From Heliocidaris erythrogramma (taxonomy: Eukaryota; Echinodermata; Echinoidea; Camarodonta; Echinometridae), in NCBI GenBank assembly GCA_025617745.1, contig CM046855.1, positions 41,735,663 through 41,799,662 on the forward strand: a stretch of 64,000 nt of DNA, written 5' to 3'. Each line of letters starts with the position of its first letter. The stretch's first letter is position 1. Below are positions 9,673 through 21,700 of this stretch, in pieces. Position numbers and translations under genes: made by a program. The notes beneath the pieces are model-generated. The model searched no databases. It saw only the letters and a list, made by a program, of their open reading frames with translations, and was not told the DNA's origin.

Positions 9673-10187
9673 TTTTGTGAGAGCCAAGAATAAGTTCTTG
9701 AGTTTGCCCTTGATTTCTGCGGTGATGTCATCTTCTACGGAAATACCAAACTTTGTGTTGTATGCCTCCTTGATTAAACCAATGGCCTATAGAAAAAAAG
9801 GGATTGTTATCATGACTTTGATCCTCCTCCTCCTCATCAATATCATCATCATACTCATCATCAGCTGCAGCAGCATAATCATCATAATATCATATCCATT
9901 ATCATCATCAGCACTGTTGCCATCGTCATCATCAACATCATCAACATCATTTTGAATGTTAACATCATTATTCTAACCAACCCTATCATCTTCCTAATCA
10001 CCATTACAAGCACCACTACCATCATCATCATCATCATCATAATTATCATCACCATCATTATCATGATCATCATCACCATAATCATCATCACCATCATCAA
10101 CATCACCATCATCATCATCATCATCATCATCACCATCATCATCACCATCATCATCATCATCATCATCATCATCACATCATCATCACC

Positions 10188-10218
<31 letters not shown>

Positions 10219-10235
10219 CCATCATCATCATCACC

Positions 10236-10267
<32 letters not shown>

Positions 10268-10619
10268 CACCATCACCATCATCATCATCACCATCACCAC
10301 CATCATCATCATCATCATCACATCATCATTATTATCATCATCTTCCTCTTCATCATCACCATCATCATCTTCATAATCAATATCATCATCATCCCCACCA
10401 CCACCACCATTATCATCATCATCAACTTACCCCATTACTCCTTGTGCAGAGTATTTCTATGACAGGTTCAACCAATGAATCTTCACCCTATGAAATAAAA
10501 CAACAAAGAAAACAGGAAATAAAAATAACATATGTAACCCATACATAGAAATCAGATTAAAGTAGCATAGTTTATGTTTTCATTATTCTTCTGTTACAAA
10601 ATTATTTTGACTGTTATTC

Positions 10620-10650
<31 letters not shown>

Positions 10651-12711
10651 CATGGGTTATAGGTATAATTAAAAGAAACTGAGTAATGTTATTTTCAATA
10701 TTCAAATTCTTGCTTGTTTACCTTGAGAGCTCTACGTAATGTTAAGGCATCCAATTCTTCCCTGGTTGCTAAGAGAGCATCGATGATGTCATCATACTCC
10801 GCATTCAGGTTATTCTTTAACTCTTCCTCCAGCGTCTGCAAACAATGGAACAGAATTTAATTTCAAGGGCAGATGGCACTTCTATGATACATGCTCTGGT
10901 GTATATTGCTCAACTGTCAACATCCTACACTACCAAGTTCCTAACTTCAAGTCGGGACCAAACGCTACACCTAACACTGACCCTAAACCTAACCTAAAAT
11001 CCAATTGCAACCCCAGCTTTTAACTTGTATATCTGACGAAAAAAAAAATGCCCTGAGCAGCTGTCACGCCATCAAGGTAGTACTACAATTAATAGTCTAC
11101 ATGTACTTCCATGACTCAAGTCTATAATACCACTGCACTTTGTAAAACTACAGAGATGCTATGTAACACACATATCAAACAGGTGCTTCTGAAATTTATA
11201 CACTTATTCAAGTAGGGGCATCATCTATTTTTACTACTACTTATTTCTAAATGCTGGGGTCAAAGTCTGTAACAATGAATTACATTTTTTCCCCCACATC
11301 ATTCTACCTGCAGGGGTAATGCAGTCTCTCTGATGACAATGGATAACCAATCTTGTAACATTACAAAACTTATTGTCATTTGATTTACAAACTAACCTTA
11401 TACAAAAAGAAAGAAGAGAGAGACAGACAGACAGACAGAGAGACAGACAGACAGACAGAGCAGGGAGAGAGAGAGAGAGAGAGAGATGAAGACAAAAAAC
11501 GGCTGGAGAACTAGAATGAGGACAAATAAAGAGAGATAAATTAATAGAGAAAGAGAAAGAGAGAGAGAGAGAGAGGGGTTGGGATAGTTATAGTGAAAAA
11601 AAGAGCTAAAGAGAAATGGAAATATATAATGTCAAATAGAGATAGATAGATAGGTACAATCTGAACTTACCAGACCATAATTTTCCTCAAATTTCTTCAT
11701 TGTGTCTTGTCTTTGTTGATATGTGCGCTTGGCTAATGTCTGAACCAAGATTTGTTCCGGATTACCTGCCCCCCAAAAAAGGTAATAGAAATTGTTATAT
11801 CAACAACAAAAACTATATCATTTTTGATGTACTTTTCATTAATTCTACAAATTAAATGGTGGTGAAGAAACATTGAATAATTTTGCTTCCACTTTCTTGA
11901 AAGCTTCTGTTAGACATCTCCATCACAATTTTGGAGAATATTGTTTTTTTTTTTTATATTTTTCATTTGAAACTGCAGTAAAATGATGAAGACATCGTCT
12001 GAACAATGTCATCTCAAGATGGCAAGCTTCAAATGACATAGAAAGTACCTTTATCAAACAAGAAAGAGTAATACAATTATTTGACTAAAGAAAAACACTT
12101 GTTGCCACAACTTCCCTATTTTCATTAGCCTGACAATTACAATATTTCATTACATAAGAAGTTAGAGTGCATCGATCACCTAAAAAAATAATTTGTGTAC
12201 AGCTAGAATGTTTAAAGTTAACCTCAAAACAAAAAATACCGCAATATTGCCACAATATTGCTGTATTGGATTCGGGGCATATATGAACGGGTCTCCGCGA
12301 TAATGCAGTATTCTAGCGCGAACACGTCGCGCAATGCATTGCTGTTACCCACAATGCTTGCGGATTTGAAGCAAAATGACGGGCGGTGATCAAGGATTTG
12401 CGTATCAAGTTATTCTTTTGCTTTGCGGTGGTATGATCAGTTTCAACGTGAAATGATCATTAATAGAATAAATACGATACAAACATCACTAATGGAGAGG
12501 ATTCGGAGGGGCATTGCAGTTTTTGAAGAGGGAAGGAAGAGAAGAATTTCTTCTTCGCCACAGACTAGAAGACTCTAAACAAACAACTGGTAGCCTTTAA
12601 GTATATTTTACGGTCTCTATCACATCACTTACCCATTCCTTTTGTTGCTTTGAAGAGTTTTGCAGCTTCTTCTTTCTGGTTGTATGTCGCTATCTTGACC
12701 ACTGAATCTTT
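9673..12711 (-). CDS. Exon group: annexin repeats 1 and 2
   Basis: Exons 12633-12711, 11671-11765, 10722-10835, 10431-10487 and 9673-9786 encode residues 249-401. Repeat 1 keeps a KGMG loop (272-275) but has Asn-Pro where Thr-Asp/Asn is usual. It ends LLATREELDALTLRRALK, a typical helix D-E and repeat-2 entry. Repeat 2 goes directly from LRRALKG to EDSLVEP, lacking the usual GxGT loop, so its type II calcium site looks lost. Helix B (VIEILCTRSNG) and helix C (LIKEAYNTKFG) are clear. Canonical annexins have four repeats; repeats 3 and 4 are not found here. Confidence 0.85.
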
Positions 12712-15700
12712 CTGCAAAACAACCATTGAAAAACACATTTATAGCAATAAAAATCTCACAAAGACCATCTCAGGCAATTTGAAAGCAAACAATCATACTT
12801 TTGAACTCAATCCTTTCCTTCTAATCAGCAAGTTGTATCACTAATGCAAAAATGAGGCAATTGCCAAGCATTGTTTTACCTGCACTCTAGATTTAACCAT
12901 TTCCGTGCCACCAAGTTTTTGATGCATTTATCACCACTGAACTTTCAAGAGTAAAATTTTGACTGCATTTATGCAGGTGATACCCTTCATAGATCAACAA
13001 TGAGAGCAAACAACACAACAACAATCATAATAATACTGATTATATAACAACAACAGCAAATAGCACAATAACAACAACAATTATAATAATGATATTAATT
13101 ATTCAAAAAGCGTCATTTCATTACACAAAATATCACTGACCTTCTTTTTCTCCTCAGCTTTCTTCCTCTCTGGTCCTATCAGAGGAAGTTTTGTTGATCG
13201 TCTCTTGAGTTGCTGTCTGGTCGGTAACCTCTTAGATCCACCCTAAGAAGAAAAATATTGGGTGATGAATAAATTCACTGTTGCTGGGCAATATTACCCC
13301 TGAATCATACTCTTGAAATCCCTCCTATCACAAAAAGAAATAATAATCACAATGGTGATCTATTTCGCATATATAAAAAGTTGAACTTTTTCATTTTTTC
13401 AAATCAACAAATGTTAAATCTTTGGTTATTGCCAATCCGGGATGCAAATTGGCAATCAAATGTCACTTTGGGCATCCCTAAAGGTTCCCAATTTTTTCTG
13501 ATCTCTCCTGGTTGAATAATTGCAAATTTATGCAGATGACCCAAAAATGTTGCAGCTGGAGACAGGGGTATACAAAATTGCCTTTCTGTTTTTCGGTAAA
13601 TAGTGGCATGGCCGGGGGGAGGGGGAGCGAGGGAGGGGGGAGGGGGCTTGTGGAACACACCCTCTCATTTTTTGCACTTCTCAAACATTTGAAAAAGTGC
13701 TAAAATATTAAATAAGATGATCTAATGCAATCAACACTGTATAAGCTCTGTAAAGCGCTATTTAGAATGTGAAGTTTCATTATTTCAAAACACAATTTGA
13801 TAGCATATTCGTATAGTATAATACATGTTTTTCCTGTGCCCCTTCCCCTGCAAGAAAGCAGTGTCCCCATGTGCCCCAATGAAAATTCTCTGTCTACGCT
13901 GCTGTCCATAGTTGCCCAACATGTGATTTATACTACACTATCTCTATATCACCAGAAGAGGGGGGGGGGGGGTGTCAATTCAAAGACTGGGACTCACCAC
14001 TTTGCCTGATGTCAATTCTCTGACTTCTCCATCCGCTGGTTCGTCTATCGTCTCTTCAATTTCACCATCGACAAACGTCTTCTAGAACACAAAAATCAAA
14101 TCATAAACACAAGTTACACAAGTACAACGAGCCTTGAGATGACAATGGAACATTCTTTTTATTCTGCTTATCATCTTTAAAGTTGAGATTGAATAACTAT
14201 AAGAAAAATCATAGTTTTTGAAAATTAAAATGTGTCAAAGTGAAAAATCGAATTACACATCCCAACATATTGGCTACAGGACCAAGTGGCCCCAGAATTA
14301 AACCTATGGGAAAAAGAGAATGCAGTAGTCTACAGGTTAATGACATTCATACAAAAAAATTATGCAATTCCACATCAACTTACTTCTTTGTTTGCATGTC
14401 TGTCTTTGGCGTAGAAGACAAATTTATCGGGTTCATCAACCCCTCTGAGGTCCACCTCATAGTTCTTGGTAGCTTGGGCCTTCTGGGCTAGGAAGTAATT
14501 ATGCATGAGGTAGTCATCCTCCTACAATGGAAAAAGGTGAGTGACAACGAGATGGGTGTTATTTATTTCTGAGCCCCTCTTAATTTTTTGTCTATATGTT
14601 TTGATCCCTTTAGAACCATCTATGTTTGTGTGATCCCCCACCCTCTATATCTGTGTGTCTCTAAATCCTCTCTGCACAAGCTGCAACATTTGGAGCTTTT
14701 TTATGGACGCAGTTTATAAGAATCTGTATCAGTAATATTGCGGTATATTTCCTAGGTTCCTATCCGCAAAATAGCCGCAAAATAAGCGTAAAAAGGAAGG
14801 AAGCAAATACCGCATTATTTTAGTGACACCCGTTCATATACGCAGCTATCGGTAGCATAGGTGGCGTATATGAACAGGGTTTCTCTCTCTCTCTCTTTCT
14901 TTCTCTGACCTTCTCTGTCACTGCCATTTACATGTATCTCCATTTTGACTGTCTGCATCATATCTCTCTTTACTCTCCTATCGTTTCTCTGCCCACCCCT
15001 CCTCTCTCTCTCTCTCTCTCTTTCTCTCCCTTGTTCCCTTGCCTTTCTAGAACAGGATGTCTTGCACAAAGCTTACCATCTTGTCAAAGTTAACTTGGGG
15101 TTTGATATTGTTAAGTCGTTTCAGTAATGCAGCGTTTTCTCGGTCTATCCTCTCCTGTTCTCTGTTCTTGAATGGAGCATGCAACCTTTGGAAAGACGAC
15201 AGGAACAAATACAAAATAAAATATCAGTATACTGTAAAAAAAGAAATTGTCATGACATGATTCTTTCATTTTCATAGCAAGAAACTTCATGAAACTTTCA
15301 TTTTCGCAGCAAGGAACTTCATGAAACTTTCATTTTCACAGCAAGAAACTGAAGCAAATCACCAAACAATTCAGTGTTGTGTCAGTTGTAAATTCTACAT
15401 TCTATTCTATATTATGACGACTTTTTGACAGGTAAAATAAAACTACAACAAGAATCAGATGCACTGTTAAAAAACAGAACTTAGAATAAGAGCCATCTGT
15501 CACAAAAATATTATAAAACCCTTAGCAACTATAGGCAAACAAAATAAAAAAAGTTGTTCATTACTGCATTTATTTGACATAAGTTTGACAGAAATTGTGT
15601 TCAATACAAGTTCAAATATTTGGGGAAAATATATACAAATTAAGACAAGAGAAATAACATACAGTTAGGCTTTGAAGTCATAAACAACAAAAACTGCCCA

Positions 15701-18700
15701 ATGGATTTTATATAAACTTCTTGTTGAAAGCAAGCCTTAAAAAAATAACTCCAAAATTGAGACATTCTTTCATTTAATATCATGGAAATACACAATCATA
15801 CAGTGTAAGAAAAGTCACATCCACCTAATAATAAAGAATATGTAAAGGGCAAAATATATATCATAAAGGTATGATATCAAACTCTAGCCTTAAGTGGATC
15901 AATAAAAACAAGCATCGGTGAAAAATAAAGATTATATACTCACGATTTAGGCTGAGCTTCATATTCAAAATTCCAGTTATCGATCTGTCCCCCTGATCGG
16001 ATGATATTTGTAAGCTTGGCTAATAAGATACGATTCTCATGATCAATCTGAGCTTGTTTCTCTTCCTCCGTCTGAAAAGGATTGAAGAATAATAATAGAT
16101 AATACTGCAATCATTATTACCCCAGCATTGCCAGGTACCCATTTAATACACCTGGGTCGAGAGGGACGACACTGGGTAAAACAGCTTGTTTAAGGTTGTA
16201 CATGTAAGCACCGAGCGAGGATCGCTTGTAAAGAGTCAACAGCCTTCGCCATAAATGACAGCATAGGTGTACCAGGCAAGGAGGGGCTGAGTTCCAATAT
16301 TAGAGCAACCAATACCTCATAAACATGTACAGGCACTGAGGAGCCGAAATTGCTCATATTTGGGCAATGAAGTGCCCGAATATGTAATTTTTCTACATTT
16401 TCACGACAAAAAGTGTTAAATTTTTTTCTCACTTGCTTCACTCACTCGTAAAAGTTTTTTATAAACTGGAAAGTTGACATTCGGGCAAAAGGCACCAGCC
16501 CACCTCGCAAAATTGTGCCCACACGCCTATGAATGACTGCCCATATTGTTCTGTATCTATATCAACTACATTAAACCAGAGACATTGTAAACATTTTCTT
16601 TGTGTACAAAGCCAAAATTTTAAAAAGCCAAAGTTTTAGAGAGCCAAAATTCTTACCTGTATCTTTTTCATGTTGACCTGGAGATGAGGGTAGACCTTGG
16701 GGGATGAGGCATCAATCTTTGTCCTCATTCCATTTTTCTGAAGGTGAAATACATCAAGAAATATAACAATGAAATGAAAGAATTACTATAAAAGTAAATC
16801 CACACAATGTTCAGCTGTTACATAATCTTAATTACATGTATCTCAAACAAAATATTAATAAAAATTCAATTTATATAGAGCACCATATGAATACTTATTT
16901 GCAGTTTACAATGCTAGTATCACCTCTGGTCACTAGGCTTTATACCTGCACACATATGTGCACCATCTCCATTCCCTTCAGTGGCGGATCTAGCCTGGTA
17001 AGACACAATACATTCTAGGGGTCCGCTTTGTTTGTGCACAATGGCGGACCCCTAGAATGTATTGTGTCTTACCAGGCTAGATCCGCCACTGCCCCTAGAG
17101 TATTCCTATTCCTAACACTATTTGCACCTTCATACAGTGGAACCTCGTTATAAAAAACTCCTTGGGACCAAGGAAATTTCCTCTTTACATCGAAACCTTG
17201 TTATATCAGGCTAAAAAATGATAGAATACAAAGAGGACTGGCAATGGCTCATAGAAAATTAAACAGATCTGATTTATAAATCCACCTGGATTTAATAAGA
17301 TTTTGCTCTTTATACAACGTTCTCTCTAAATTCATTTGGGGATTTAACTTTAGAACTAACCATTCACGAACAAGGAAATCATCCATAAAAAACTTGGCAT
17401 TTTTTTTAATGCAGGCATTCTATGACTAATATGATTTTGGTTTTCTACACTAATCAAAATATCAGATAATGAGGTTATATACCTCCTGTGATAAATGTAC
17501 ATGTATCAAAATGAGGCTTATCTCTGTAACACATTATGAATTAACAAAGATGACGATCACAACTCATATTCACTACATACATCTGTATTTGTATTAATTT
17601 TGTCTTCTGGATAATATAGTTTCCTTCAGACTGGACCTAGTATTATAAAAGATATGTAAAAATAGGAATAACAAATTTTATTATAACAATACTATTTCAA
17701 CACCTACATTATGTACATGTAAGTGTACATGTACATGTATTCTATTAGAATATATATGTTTGCCAACAAAGACTAATTTACATGTATATGTATACTCCAC
17801 TTTTTTATATCGTTGTAATTTTGAAGCATCCAAATAGCATTCTGCAAGCACTACATGCACATACATGTACATTATATAGCCATTATTCTAAACATAAAGT
17901 CATCCCTATATCATATCATCATCTGTAAAAGTTCATTCCAAAGTACAAATCCTAATTAAAAATGTGTAAGCACGCCTCTGAATTCCTCAGTTTTCTTGCC
18001 ATAATTTAATAGAATAATTCATAAGAACCGTCACGTGAAATCTACTTGTCTCTGTTGCTAAGCAACCACAGTACTAGTTGCTCAGGAACGGCAGAGAGCA
18101 GTTTGAGTGGAAGCGTAAATGGGGGCCCCCTTTGTCAAGCATGTTAGCAGTGTTGACATTTGATATGTTTGTAAAAAGGACATTTTGTTTATTCAAACTA
18201 CTTCTTCTTATCTGTGGACTCCTTTAACTTCAAATTAAAAAAATATATACAGGAAATGTACCTTTCATTCCTTCACATGAGAATTTCACCCCAAAAATAT
18301 CATAATATGAGGGAAAGAGCAGATTAATGATGTTAAAAAACACACACAACTAATGAAAGTGTCTTGGGGGTTTTTAATCTGATTTCACTTCCACGCTCTC
18401 TATTTGTGCATTGTCTGCTCAGCACCATAAATTACTCTATCTATAGAAATAATATCATTAAACACATTTTTGGCTCTCAGCAGAAGATATACATGTACAT
18501 CAAAAAGGAATACATGTAGGGATGGATATCACATGTGGAATTAGATATATACAGGTGTATGGGAATCACAGATTATTTTCTTTATTCAAAATTAGATTAA
18601 GGAGGTAAAACATAAAATCAAAGATCTATATATCTGTACAAGTCTACACATATTAAGTACTCCCATATTAATGTACATATGTAGGCTACACAGTATGACC

Positions 18701-21700
18701 ATTCATCCAGTGTATCATGATGTTCATCTGTTGAGAGCAGAAGGGCATTGTGTACAATAATGTGAGTTTATGCCTTTTGACTCTGAACAGACGATAACCC
18801 TTTTGGAACTATAATACATGTATGTCAGTCCACAGAAAAGCAAGCCAAATGCATTATATTTTACCCTACATTTACTGATAAGATTACAAAACAAGCCAGA
18901 AGTCAAAAATAGAATTTTTTACCACTGATCTTTCATCATTATCAAATGCTGAGAAAAGTTTCATCATTTTTATTATCATTTCTTTCTATATTTTTGTTTT
19001 GGTTTGCCGAAAATTAAGGTACAATAGGGTACGAATACTCAATGTTGATCATAGCAACTGAAGCAAGAGCGTAAAATATTCAATCCATCTCATTCTAAAG
19101 AGTCAAGCACCCTTTTTTCTGTTTTATGAAATGTACACAGATGAGCCATTTGCTTTGCTCAAGTACCTTGGTACATCAATCATAATGCCACAATATATTG
19201 ATTCTACACTTTCGCGGGGCCTCAGATCACTGCTTCTTCTTTTTCAGGACATTTGGCTTCATCTAATACACTGTAGCAATTTTGCTCACATAGAATACAA
19301 TAGAATCTGTTTAGGGCGACAAGGGCATTAACTGGTAGCTTTTTACATAGAGTTAATGGCCTTCTGGCTCTCAACAGATGATATCTCCCAGTTGTGTCCC
19401 ATTGATTTTTGCATTAATCTGTAATATTATCTGATTCTATGTCAATAAAGTTGAAAGAGCACCTGCTTGCATGCTATCTGCTAGAGGCTTGTATGAATCT
19501 GTACATTGATTGTGTTTTGTGTTTGATTAAATTTGAAAGCAATTCATAATAAAATTCAGAAAACCTGCTCTTTATCTATTCTGTTCTCACAATCAATGAT
19601 ATAATGCACTTGTTCCCATGATACTCCTAAAGATATAAATATTGGTAGAGGTACATATAGAGGTGTTGTGGTCTCGTGAATAAGTCATCATACTGGGGAT
19701 CACAAGGTACGGTGGGGTAATAATGATAATAATACTCAGTTCATGTAGACTTACCAGTAAACCAGTGCCATGGCACTAATAATAATAATAATAATTAAAC
19801 ATTTTTATATAGCGCATAACACATAGGCAAAGTTGCATGTCTCTATGCACTTTAAGAATAGAAAACGAGAAGTTTGTACAAGAAAAGGAAAAATGCACTA
19901 ACGTCCTTTGATAAGAAAATCTGCAGGAACTACTTTTCTTGAAGCTTCAGCCGAGGTAATAATCCAAATCTCTTTGGATGCACATAGAGACATTGACAAA
20001 TATGTGATATGTGCTATACATGAACTGAGTATTATTATCACTATTGTTGGTCTGTTATTTTTAAAATTAGAATATATACTTTAACTTACTACACACTAAC
20101 AAGGGGATCCTAAATGCAGTGTCCATCTCTAAAAGTCTGTCTTGAAGATAAAGTGTACATGTATGCACTGAAAAGGATCAATTGATCCCACAGTAAATTA
20201 TTGATATACCCACACTATAAAAACCCTAATTGACCTGTTCTACAGCTATCACTGACCTAAGAGGAAATAAAAATACTTTTATGATCGACAAATTCACAAA
20301 GTCCACTTACCTGTAAAGAGCAGGAAAAAAAATCCTCCCTATCTATTTCTTGTATTTATTTTGAAACATGGACCTTAAAACTTCATTTCACCTTCATCAT
20401 CCTTTATTATTAAACTGATTCCCCTACAGATATAAACAGAAAACTTGATCTACACTTTAGACACAATTGTTTCTGTGGAGCAACAAAAAAGAGACTCCTG
20501 TTGAATGATTACATGTATACAGAATGCATGAACAAATCTTTTACTTGTTTGGAATTGGAAAATTCTTTAAGTATTCTGAGGTTTTGACTTATAAAATAGT
20601 CTATCTACATTGCACATGAAGTTCTTCAATGATTTAGCCTACAATAACTTCACTCTATCAAATTTAGTCATTAATCTGTGGGCTGTTTTATTATGGTGTT
20701 TTGTATCATTATCTGCAGGTGTTTTATGCCGTCCTATGGATTTATGTCCACTATAAATATTGCAGAGTACAATTAGTACTTCTAGTTGCAGATCTCATAT
20801 TATTTGACACATTTGTACTTGGTACAAATTCATACTCAGGTGTGTATTAGCCCCTACCATGCTGTGGGCGTCAAATCCTGCCCAAATATTGGAGTGATGA
20901 ACATTTTGTTTAGGCTCAGCATGGCTTGAAAATTATGCCTCATACAGAAACCTATGCCTTCAATATAATGTTTATTCCTATGCAACATATCTTTGCCCAG
21001 ATTGCTCAAGAAAAAGCTAATTAAAAATTGCTCAAAAATCTGGTGGCATGGAAGGGGTTAAAAGCATGGAAGTTTTGGTCTAGGTAGGGGAGGTTCTGAC
21101 AGTTAACAACCGGTACATGGAGGCAATGGCAGAACCCATCACCATCATACACATTAAGGGGGTACAAAGGGAGCACATTCCCCCTGTCAGTGCCCTCTGG
21201 ATCCACCTCTAACATCAAAAAGGTACAAAACTAGGACATGGCGTAACCCTTCGCTGTCACAGTTAAAGGATAAGTCGACCCTGGTATGAAGTTGATTTGA
21301 ATAACAGAAGAAAAATTAGAGAAACAGATTGAAGTTTGAGCAAAATTAGATTAAGAAATAAGAAAGTTATGGATTTTTGATGTTGTAATCAATAAAACAC
21401 AAATTGGCAACTCTGTGACATATCTTGCGAGCCCCTCTCCCATTTGCTCACTACAGAATATCTCATAAATTTTCATTTTCTTAGTTTTTGATGAAGGAAT
21501 AAATCTGTTTATACAGGTTTTGTGTAAACACATGAGCAAAGATTATATTTACAGTTATAAGATAGAGAAAATGGACATTAATGATTTTGGGGGTACAGGG
21601 TAAATGGGAGAGGAGCTTGCGAGATACGTCACAGAGTTGCAATTTGTGTTTGATTGATTACAACTTCAAAAGTTTATAACTTTCTTATTTCTTATCCCAT

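Noticed and set aside
9952..10548. Long Ile/Ser/His-rich plus-strand frame and Met-rich minus-strand frame
   Set aside because: Both are translations of the ATC microsatellite; the true coding piece here is the 57-nt minus-strand exon at 10431-10487.
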